Assembly (NCBI GenBank): GCA_015680685.1
Contig: MNCI01034145.1
Location: 20,753 to 78,485 of the forward strand
DNA: 57,733 nucleotides
DNA from: Gnetum montanum
Lineage: Eukaryota; Streptophyta; Gnetopsida; Gnetales; Gnetaceae
Direction: 5' to 3'
Part shown: positions 46,133 to 56,655 of the stretch, piece after piece
Numbering within the stretch: position 1 is the first letter of the stretch
How the letters are laid out: each line of letters begins with the position of its first letter
Notes under the pieces: generated by a model
Told to the model about the DNA's origin: nothing
Databases searched by the model: none
The model's input: the letters and a program-made list of their open reading frames with translations, nothing else
Translations under genes and position numbers: made by a program

Positions 46133-49100
46133 TCATGGGTTCCCTACACCCACACCATCTTCTTCACTACCACTTGCTTCTGCATCATCCCCTTCTGCAT
46201 CACCTTTCCCTGCATTGTCCTCTGCCACCCTTTCATTCTTGCCCTTTGCAGGCCCAGCACCCTCATCTAGAACCTACATTGTACAAATGAAGTAGTCAGC
46301 TAGGGTAACATATGCAAGCTACAACAAAACATGAGCATTAACATAGCAGAAAGTGATTGACCTGAGATGGCCTTGCATCTGTCTCAAAAGGTATCTAATC
46401 TAAACCAAGCCCGAGGTGGTGCCAGACCTCCCCTTTCGTGATATCCGCCCAACACCTAATGCTAGGGTCAACGTCTACAGCAGCTTTCTCCTTTTCAATG
46501 GCCATCCATCTTGGCGGTCCCAGAGAAAAAGAGGCAGTAGTGGTCTCACCTATGGGAAGGTCCACTTCCCATTTAGGAGATTCCGTGACCTTTACCTACT
46601 GCATGAACTTGTTGTAGGCCTCAGAAGCACCAATGGCATCTACAAATGCCTTATAGGTAAATTCTTCCACAGAAGCGTCCCTGTATAGTGTACGATAGGT
46701 GGCATGTTCCAGTTTATACATGTGTTTATGGTTTTTCTGGGATTGCCCCCATTCGTAAACCCTTGAGCTATAATCTTTCCAATCCTGACTCTTCTGGGCC
46801 AACAAGTCCATTTGCATTCGTTGTTCTATGATTTCTGGAGTGGCTTCATTATTCAGTCACATGAATATCCAATACCTGGCATAATCTATCATATCCATGC
46901 GCCAATTTTCATCATTAGTATCATGGGCTATGAGGAATTCGTTCCTCGATTTTAGGTCTTCCACCTCGACACTCAGGTTGACCTTCTCTTTCTCAACCTT
47001 CTGGTCCCGTTTCCACAAATCTTCATTGACGCACCTACACTCCCACAAGGAGCATGCCCAGTGCAAAGCGCATTTGCTGGCCCTATCGTATGCGTGACGA
47101 GGCACCTTGGCCACTTCAGATGGGAATGTAGGCACGGAACCGACTTTCAAAGCTCGTGACGAGTCCCATTTGATTCAACAAGCTATCATAACACAAAGAG
47201 CACATCAGTTACATTAGCGTAGCAAGGTTAGAAAATTCAAGAACTCTAGCGTAGCAACATGAAAGCACCTAGCACAACTACTTACCCACTTCAAGATCGA
47301 CCTGCTGGAGATGGACGATCATGTCATCGATGACCCCTTGCATGAATGTAAACTTATCAGGGGTCTCGTCCCATGGTTCCAGACAAGTCAGAGGGGGTCC
47401 TGCAGCATCAACATTGGTGTATGTCATGCAATTAAATGCGCTAGCAATGATCAAGGTGAACTGTGATGTGACTATGGGTAAAGAAACTCACCAACATCTA
47501 ATTGCAGTTCCCCTCCTTTCTAACTCAAAACAACAGTAGCATCTTTGGCATTTCTTTGCTCCCTCGATGTTGAACCGCCTTCAACAAGGGGATCTCTAGC
47601 AGAAGTCCCTTCCAAGTTGATGTGGATTTCTTCCTTATTTGCTGGTGCCTTTCATTTTGAGGCACCAGCATTCTCTTCATCAGCAGGAGACTCTTCTTCA
47701 TCTCCAAAAAACTCCTCCTCATTGATAGGAGGATTTTGCTTAATAACAAGAGCCCCTTCCTTAGTGGCGGGAGCTCTTTCTCTCTTGACCGAGGCCCTTT
47801 CCTCTGAGATTAGGGCCTCCACGTCTTTATTTGTCACCCCCGTCTTAGGGGCCGACACCTCTTCATCACCTTCTTCTTCTTCCTCTAGCAGCCAAAAAAC
47901 ATGTTTGCATTAGCTCAAAATAGGTTACCTTAAGGTAGGTGCTACGCTACGCTACGTTGTTTAGCGTAGCAGGCATTAGCAAAATAGGCGAAGAAATAAG
48001 CATAAACAAAAGCGTTTACCAATGGGGGTTGCATCCTCTATATTTTAAACCGCATTCTCCACCCCTTCTCCTCTTCCGTGTGAAGGGTCTCCTCAGCTGA
48101 AGGAGGCCTTAGTGGCCACTGTTTTGGCAATGAGACATTTCCCCTGTGATATGCTATCGATGACAGCAGGGAACGCCTCTCCTACACTATCTTGGCCACG
48201 AAAGTTGCAGGCCACCCAATCCTTAGTTGTCATGGAGAGCGACTCCCCAATTGCTTCTGGGGGATCTTGGGCTAAGGTGGTCTGGAGGATCTGGTAGATC
48301 CATGATTTCAAAATCTGGTTACGATTCCATATTACCCAAGCCCCATTCTTGTGGACTACCAAAAACTCCATGAAACACCGCAAACAATCTATGTAAAAGG
48401 CATAATGCACATTGAAACGGGACTCCTGCTTTTTATGGAGCCCCACGATTTCAGCCTGTAGACCTTTACATAAAAACCTGGCCTAGTTGTAGCAAGCCCC
48501 CTCTTCCATGACCTCACACATTACCTAGGCTTACTCAATCCCAAGGATCTTCCCCTAGGAAAGTAGTTGGGGGAAAGCACGAGCACGGAAGATAGGATAA
48601 ACTTCTTTGGCAGGTCCCGCCTTGACCTTCTCCATAGGGATCCCCTTTGGCTCTTTGGCAAACCCTATCCACTTCTAGATGTCTTCCTTCTAAAGGTTTA
48701 GCTCTTTCTTGGTCTTTGACCTTCTGAGAATGCCATCAGTGGGGACACTGAAAAGGTCCACGAATAGTTGGTCATTGACTTCAATGACCACCCACACACC
48801 ATGTATGCATGTGCAGAAGTGGTCTACCTTGTTAGAGAAGGAGTCTACTAGGATGGGCATCTCAGCCATAGGGACACTTGGATTCGAGGCCAGGAATAGA
48901 TTCATGAGCCTGGCACCTTGCAGATTTTTGACCAGGGAATCCGAGGCCTCACTGCATATCCAACGCTGGCTCACATCTACTTCTCTGTACTTGAAGTAGA
49001 TGTTTGCCTCTTGGTTCCTGGTAGTTATCACCATCACCTCCTAAGATTTCTTCATCCCTATAACAGTTTGCACAGAAGCAGTTAGCATAAAAACACAAAA

Positions 49101-50629
49101 AAATATAAACAAAATGGCAAAGACACTCGATCATGTAGTAACTACTATTTAGCTTACCAGGCTTGTACGGCAACGGGAATGGCGGAAGAGTGACCAAGAC
49201 ATCTTTAACGGTGATCGGTTTGAGGGGTGTCCATCCCTCATCAAACTAATCGAACTCCTTGCATCTGTTGTAAAGTTTGGGATATCGATCTAGGTAGGTG
49301 TGGTACTCACCCTCGCATTGACCTATCACACCTGCACATATAATCTCAGTAGAAGAGAATTCCCACAAGGCCATTTGTGCTATGGTCAACGCATCCCCAT
49401 CATCATAAAGCCCTTTTTCGTTCATATAAAACCTGGTAACAAGAACAAATCGTTAACACTTGGCCAGCATAGTGAATATTGCAAAGCGTAGTAGAACGTG
49501 GCTACAAAACTCACCCGCCAGCATAGTAAACGGTTTTCGGTGGATTTTGGAAGTACGTTCCCATATGACGTGTAACAAACAATGTGTTGTAATGATGGTA
49601 GCACTTGTACTCAGGCATCTCCCAGATCTAAGCCAAACGCCTCAAATTTTTGGAGCACTGACTAGATCCTTCTCCCTACCTGCTACTGATTGCCCCATCC
49701 GTCAGGTACCTTAGAATACCCCGGTTTGCTCCAGGCAACAAGGTTTCTATTATGGCAGCCGCTACCTCCTCTGATAGGTGTGACCAAACAATCACACTGA
49801 AGTGTTGGAGGAGAAATTGTAAGAACTCCTATGCTCCTTCCCTGAACCAAACCCCCTGATCCCCCACACGTGTGTGGGGAGGAGGAACATGGGCCACTAG
49901 TCTATTCACACAGCATAGGACCCCTACAATTTCTAGGAAAATTAGAATTGACCTTAGCACTATCCTGCACAAAAAAAGAGCAAGTGTCAGCATCATGTCC
50001 AAGTATGATACACACATAGTGTAGCAAGAATTAGCATTTTAGCAAATAGCGTAGTAGTAATCCTCTTCCTAAGTATAGCATAGCGAAAACATGAAACCAA
50101 TAGCATAGCGAAAATGGCCTAGCGTAGCAACAGAGCGATTAACCCTAACAAAGCGAGAGGCACTACACCCTGACAAAGCATGTGTCCCACTGTCACATCA
50201 CGCACGGCCAAACCCTCCTAAGGGTCCTACGCTATGCCATTTGAAAGCCAAGTAACTTAAACCGTCCAAGCCTCTGCGGTAATGACAGTTGCAATGATGA
50301 CAGTTTAAGTGACCTTGCATTTGACTTTAGCATAGTGTTTGTGCATCCGACACGGCCAAAATGGCAACAGCGACAGTGTAAAGGCCCAAACAATGACGAC
50401 GCGATGACAAAAAACATGGATAGCTAAAACTAAATTGCAGAAAATGAAAGTAAGAAAGACAAAAACAAAAAACATAAGTAGGAGGAAATAGAAGAAGCAT
50501 AGCAGCCTATTGGGTCAATAGTGTCTCCTCTCATACCACGATGCATTCTTATGTCATGCATCCTAGGGTTTCCTTCACCTCATCAACCTTAGCAAGCACC
50601 AAGTGTGTGCGTTCTTTCTTGGGAGCCAT
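46133..50629 (-). pseudogene. Eight-exon antisense gene with FCP1-like domain (A2)
   Basis: Exons on the - strand: 50511-50629, 49515-49964, 49158-49432, 48020-49057, 47492-47884, 47286-47399, 46362-47182, 46133-46273. All junctions keep phase and the sum is 3351 nt (1116 codons plus stop). Introns are 82-546 bp with GT-AG ends, except that the first donor has mutated to AT (GT in A1). Exons 2-3 resemble an FCP1/NIF HAD phosphatase fold: LEIVGVLC in place of DxDG, VIVWSH, KNLRRLA, then NTLFVTRHMG where active enzymes have the DD motif, then NPPKTVYYAG. Exon 4 is a large unrecognised domain. Exon 5 is an acidic linker. Exon 7 is a Trp- and charge-rich helical region. Exon 8 is an acidic tail ending GVGNP. 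About 20 in-frame stops, mostly TAG, silence this copy. Confidence 0.8.
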
Positions 50630-50781
50630 CGTCTTGCTTGTTGACTCTTTCTCGTTGCTATGTCGAAACTCCCTTGCTTTCTATTGACACAATCGCTCTA
50701 CACTCTGAAATCTCTCTGTGCTCTAAATGTGAGCTCTACATTGTTACAGTGAAAATAACGAGCTTACCAGAGGTTAACCCC

Positions 50782-50789
50782 TATTTATA
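50782..50789 (-). promoter_or_regulatory. TATA box of the A2 antisense gene
   Basis: On the - strand GGCTATAAATAGGGG holds a perfect TATAAATA, 153 bp before the ATG at 50629. About 60 bp farther upstream (near 50846-50865) is GCTACGCTACACGAC, the motif that forms the LTR palindromes. Confidence 0.75.
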
Positions 50790-50984
50790 GCCGTAATGGT
50801 AGAAAGGGAAAACTTGTCATTCTCTCTCTCCATTTAATGCGGGGTATGTCGTGTAGCGTAGCATGCTCGCCACGACATCATAGCATTGTGGGCATTAAAA
50901 CAAGCAAGTCTGGGCGAAAGATCTTAGCATGCTTCAAGCTAACCATTTGCTTTTCCAAAAACAAAAATATATATATATATTCAA

Positions 50985-51260
50985 CTTTAGCGGTCCTAAA
51001 AGACCTTAAACTAGCAACCCCAGCGTAGTTGTAAATTTAGTGATCTAAAAAGACCTTAAACTAGCACTCCTAGCGTATAGTTTCACTCTAATTAGCGGTC
51101 CAAAAAGACCTTAAACTAGCAGTCTCGATCTTCTACGCATTCACAGTCTGCAACGACATTAAACTAGCAATTTTACATTTTCACATCAACAGTTTGCACT
51201 TTTTTAGCAGTTTCACATTTCCATACCTTAGCGGTCTACCATGACCTTAAACTAGCAAAT
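50985..51260 (+). repeat. Hairpin repeats before A2 RT
   Basis: Five units such as GGTCCTAAAAGACC followed by TTAAACTAGCA. One has GGTCTACCATGACC. A short AT microsatellite lies just before, at 50967-50981. Confidence 0.8.
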
Positions 51261-51377
51261 TTTAATTTGTATATCATACTTTTTTAGTTACATCTCATTA
51301 TTGTTTTGCAAATTTTCACTATACACGATTGCTACCAACAAGTACCTCTTAACCAGACTTTCATCTCATTTTGGCAG
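51261..51377 (+). promoter_or_regulatory. Pyrimidine-rich tract and splice acceptor before A2 RT
   Basis: A T/C-rich stretch ending CATCTCATTTTGGCAG at 51377; the pol ATG follows 11 bp later at 51389. It matches the A1 acceptor at 1088 and would end the intron that contains the antisense gene. Confidence 0.6.
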
Positions 51378-51388
51378 GTTGAGCGAAA

Positions 51389-54300
51389 ATGGAAATCCAT
51401 CATGATCTCTCTTTGTCATTATCCTTAGCAGGTCCACATGGCAAGCTTGGAAGACAGCTGAACCTAGAACTAATAGACTGGGAATCACCTATAGTTAGCA
51501 CCGTAGCATCCTTAGAAACATCCCCAGATTGGCCTGAGCATCTAGTCTGAGCCCTGGATTTAGAGGCTAGGGATGTAACTGAGGACCCTCTCATTGAGAT
51601 GCTTGTGACCACGTCTAGGGGGGAAGTAAAAACATTAAAACTTAGTTCCCTCCTAGATTTGCAGACACACAAAGATGTAGACAAGATTCTGCAAGACAAC
51701 ATTGAAGTCTTTGCATGGTCATATAACAATATGTCGAGTTTAGACCCAAGGCTGATATAGCACAACATCGTCTTAGACCCGTGCATGAAAGCAGTCAAGA
51801 AGAAGCCTCGTAAGGTTAAACTAGAAACTGCACTGGCCATGCGGGATGAAATCACTAAGCTATACCAAGCTGGTTTTATCCGGGTAGTTCATTACTTAGA
51901 ATGGATGTCCAACATTGTTGTAGTTTCTAAGAAAATGGGAGGAGTATGGATCTGTATAGACTTCCGAGATCTGAACAAAGCAATAATCAAAGATGATTTC
52001 CCCCTTCCGAGCATCGATCAACTCATTGACACCACGGTTGGTCATGCTTTGTTATCCTTCATGGATGGTTTCTCCGGCTACAACCAAATTTGCATTAACC
52101 TAGAGCATTAGTTAACAACGACCTTCATGACCCCATGGGGTACCTTTTGTTACACCATGATGTCTTTTGGGCTCAAGAATGCCAGAGCAACCTACCAGTG
52201 AGCCATAACTTACATCTTTAGTGACTACATCTTAGAAATGCTATACAACTATGTGGATGATATAGCGGTCAAGTCTAAGAAGGCCGTTGATCATCCCTGT
52301 AATCTAGGTGTAGTCCTCAAATGTTTTCAAATGCAAAACTTGCACCTCAATCCTAAAAAGTGTGTCTTCAGGGTGAGAATTGAATGCATGTTAGGGTTTG
52401 TAGTATCGGATGCTAGAATACGGGTGGACCCTTACAAAGTTAAGGTCATCGTCAACCTGGCACCTACTACAAACCTTAAAGAACTGCATGGGTTACAAGG
52501 TAGGGTATAGTTCATTCGAAGGTTTATAGCAAAGTTAACTGACAAGTTACACACCATGAAACATCTTCTAAAGAAAGGGATTAACTTCAAATGGACAACT
52601 CAGTGCCAACAAGCCTTTGATGATCTGAAGAAAGAGCTTTTGCACCTTCCAACTATTTACCCACCATAGAGGGATAAGCCTTTCTTCATCTACCTTATCA
52701 TCTTCGACACATCGATCGCAGCACTGTTATGTCAGAAACGAGACGACGAATCTAAGATACCAACGTACTATCTAAGTCATGCTTTCATAGTGTATGAAGC
52801 AAAGTACAATGAGGTGGAGAGGAATTGCCTTGCCTTAGTGTTTTCATTAAAAAAGTGGAGGCATTACCTGTTTCGTAGTAAAATTAACATTATTTGCAAG
52901 AGCAACATACTCTGGGCTATTACAAATAATCTGTATGAAAGCAATAGGATAGCCCGATGGAAAGTAATAACTGCAAACTTCGACTTGCACTATGTGAGCT
53001 TGTCATCGACGAAGGGCCCAGCCATAGCGACGCAACTCACGGCCTCACCCGTCGACGACCAAGCGATCATAGATCCTGAATTCCGAAACGAGCATGTTAG
53101 CACTATCAACATCATCCCATCGCATCTCAAAGCTACCCTACACTTCGATGGTGCCTCGATTGCACGAGGAGGTAGTGCAGCTGCCGTCATTACGTTCCCC
53201 TCTAGGGAGATGCATCCTTTTGCTTATCGTTTTACGTTCCCCTGCATAAACAACATGGCAGAATATGAGGGCCTACTCAGAGACCTCTCAACTGCCCAAA
53301 CACTATGCATACAACACCTGGCGATTCACAGAGATTCACAACTAGTTGCGAATCAAATCATCGAGGTCTATGCCTACAAAGCTACACACCTGCAACCCTA
53401 CTGCAACCTAGCAAAAAGCCTACTTCAATAGTTTGCAACTACGGATGCGCAACACGTGCCACGCAACAAGAACACCGTAGCAGACGCCTTAGCCACCCTA
53501 GCATTAAACATTCCACCACACTTGTTTGCAAACTTGCCAACCTCGATTACCGAGTGCATTGAGCCTATCACTCAGGTGGTACATGTAGCCTCTGTCAATG
53601 CTATGGATACCCAAGAGTGGTACGCCAACATTAAAACCTAACTGCAACATGGCGAGCCTCTTAGTGAATTGACATCTGCCCAGAGAGATGCGATCCGTAA
53701 GCGTGCTCGGTAATATGTGCTCATGGGAGACAATGTCATGTGCAAGCGCTCCTATGACGGGATATTACTGGCATGCGTGAATGAGGGGGGAAGTGCATAA
53801 GGTGGTCCACGAAGTACACGAAGGATTATGTGGTGGACACATAGCACCTAGGGCTATGGTGGCAAAGATCAGAAATTTAGGATACTATTGGCCTCACATG
53901 GAGCGTGATTGCCTATCAAGAGTCAAGATGTGTGACACATACCAAAGACATGCAAATCTCATACACGTTTCACCTATAGAGTTACACTCGACGTAGATTA
54001 CATGGCCTTTCCAGCGATGGGGACTAGACCTCATAGGACCTAACATGCCTAAGTCTTCTGCAGGGCATAGCTTCATCATCACAGCCGCCGAGTATTTTAC
54101 TAAGTGGGTGGAATCCATTCCCCTGAGGAAAACTACATCTCAGCAGGTTTGCCACTTCATCTTGGATAACATCATGACAAGGTTCGAACTTCCAATGACT
54201 ATTGTGACCGACAACGAGCCACAATTCAATAGTGCAGAAACCTTAACCTTTTGCAACAATCTTGGCATCAGGTAGTCATTCTCCTCGCCATATTACCCAT

Positions 54301-54860
54301 AGGAGAATAGATAAGCAAAGGCTACAAATAAGTCCATCATCAACTTGCTGAAGAAAATGCTCAACAATAGCAAGAGGTGATGGCATGAGCAAATCCTCTA
54401 TGTGTTGTGGGCTTACAGGATGACATGCAGGACTACAACAGGTAAAACACCTTATAGTCTTGTTTATGGATCTAAAATTGTGTTACCTCTTGAGTTGCAA
54501 GTACCATCACTCCGAATGATCCTATAAGATTTCATGAGTGAAGCCCAAAACAACGAGTCGAGGATCATCGACCTCGACTCAATAGAGGAGGAGCATGTGC
54601 AAACACTGAGTCACATAGAGCACTATCAAAACAAGCAATGGCAAAAACACCATGCAAATTTGCATCAACGAACAGTACATAAGGGAGACCTCATTCTTAA
54701 GGCTATCCATGAGCATATGAACAAATTCTTAGCCAACTGTGAAGGTCCATACATGGTTAAAAAATCCTTTGGGAATGGGGCTTTCAAGTTGGCAAACATG
54801 GATGGTAATGAGTTTGCAAACCCAGTGAATCACTCGTACCTCAAGCTATACTACATCTAA
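51389..54860 (+). pseudogene. pol: A2 pol: RT, RNase H, aRNase H, integrase
   Basis: Colinear with A1 pol. RT has FMDGFSGYNQI and YVDD (near 52250). The ordinary RNase H is degenerate. The archaeal-type RNase H has HFDGAS, AEYE, HRDSQLV and NTVADALATLA, so its last Asp is kept where A1 has Tyr. Integrase has CDTYQ instead of CDTCQ, TDNEPQF instead of TDNGPQF, and Lys where the final catalytic Glu should be. A run of six G near 53784 shifts the frame. About a dozen stops occur; most stand where A1 has CAG, CAA or CGA. It is inactive. Comparing the two copies gives a direct view of the decay pattern. Confidence 0.9.
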
Positions 54861-54877
54861 ATGCATGGAGCAGATAA

Positions 54878-55285
54878 GCAAATGTTCACTACGACGTAAA
54901 ACTAGCAAAGGTAAGCAAACATCTACTATGACATTAAACTGGCATAGCTTCACCAACATCCACTATGACATTAAACTAGAAAAGCTCATCCACTATGACG
55001 TAAAACTGGCACAGACAATCTGCTATAAATATAAACTAGCACAGATGGTCTACTAGGACCTTAAACTAGTTCATCCACTGTCCACTATGACAAAAAACTA
55101 GCATAGTGGTCTACTAGGACCTTAAACTCGCACAACATCTATCTGCTAGGACCGTAAACTAGCACAGCAATCTGCTGGGACCTTAAACTAGCACGGGGAA
55201 CGTCTACTATGATGTTAAACTAGCACATGAGATCTACTGGGATCTTAAACGAACACAGCATGGTCTACTAGGACCTTACACTGGG
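54878..55285 (+). repeat. Hairpin repeats after A2 pol
   Basis: About 13 units with tails like TTAAACTAGCA. Paired stems include GGTCTACTAGGACC and GATCTACTGGGATC, a compensating change at the second base pair. Others are partly decayed (CATCCACTATGACA). Confidence 0.85.
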
Positions 55286-56640
55286 TTCACGGCACATCCC
55301 CAGCATGCATCTACACCAGTACACATCAAGCGAGAGTGCACAGTGCTGACATGGGGTGGGACATTGCAGTTCTAGAATGTAATTCACGATGTGATGAAAA
55401 CACGATCTGGAACATATGCAACGACGTTGCTCTTAGCATCTTGCTGATCCTCAGGAGGTATCGTAGGACATCTGACTGACCATCCGGACCAACCGTCTCC
55501 ACAGCCCATTACCCTGACGGTAGTTCCTTGGTCAGTGCCAACAGCTGGAGTTCTAGCAGTATTGTGGCCCAGCCATAATATTGTTATCCTCCAACCCCCT
55601 GCCAACACCTGAGCTCAACCAACGTTTAGCTACAAGGTAGCCAATCCCATAGCTGAACTGAGAATGCATGCCTTCAGCAAGGATTCCTGAGCATTTGCAT
55701 TCACAACAACTCCTAGCGCCTTCGATGCCAGCTCCTCCACACTAATGCTGCCAAGGTCGTTGCTGGCCTTCCTACTTTGGAAGCTGCATGTCTTAGCAAC
55801 AACATCAGTTGCTCCAACAGTGTCCATGGTAGGACCTTTGCCTTCGTTTCACATCATGGTTGTTTTTCTTGGTTTGCTCTCTATTATGTTTGTAGGGTGC
55901 GTACCAAAGGGACGTCGGTTGAAGGTGCGGCTCGCCACAGCAACAAATGCTATAGCGTTACAAGATGATTGTCTTGATTAGCTTGGCTACTTTAGAGTGT
56001 ACATCCTGCCTTGCACTTTAAGTTCCCTTATCTCACTCCTTGCACCCACAATTTCCACTCTCTCCCTTCTCTTACAAGCCTTACCTGACGCCTTTCAAGC
56101 CCTCCCATATGCTCAACCACAAAGTCCATGACGCGCGTAACACAGCTTGTCGCATGAAAAGAATTTGTAGGTAGGTTAAAGCCCCATGTGGATGTAACAC
56201 AACTCATCCTAGGAACACTTGTCCTACAACACAAAGGTTGCTTGCAAATGTAAAGGAAAAACAGCAAAGGCAAAAGCATAAGAGAGCAAAACCTCACGTG
56301 CAAAAAAAAAGGCATGCCTAAAACAAATGGCACATAAGCTGTTTCGCACACCCTAAGCATTCCAATGAGAGGTCAAAGGTCATTAAAAGAAAAGATGACC
56401 ACACAAACAACTCCCTCATGAGCACTCCGACAAGGGATTCTGCTAAGTTTCATCTTTACCCCTTTTCTGAACCTTTTCTCTCCCTTCTTAACCCTTCCCT
56501 TTTCCCACATAACCAATGCAACACTCTTAAGCACAACTAAGTGACATCTTGGCAATCACCAAAGAGGAATGTTGCCATTTTTTTTCTATGGTGTTTCATA
56601 TTCTTTATCAACGTCTCTCGAGTCCATCCTCCAAACGTTG
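55286..56640 (+). other. A2 3' untranslated region
   Basis: Aligns loosely with 4986-6040 of A1, including a GGGGTGGGACA stem and a CATCTTGCTGATCCTC block. No gene is supported. A TATGTTTGTAG site near 55893 is a splice-like sequence in the same relative place as one near 5507 in A1. Confidence 0.5.
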
Positions 56641-56655
56641 ACAAAGAGGGGCCAA
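56641..56655 (+). promoter_or_regulatory. Polypurine tract of A2
   Basis: ACAAAGAGGGGCCAA directly before TGAAACATCC, as in A1. Confidence 0.85.
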
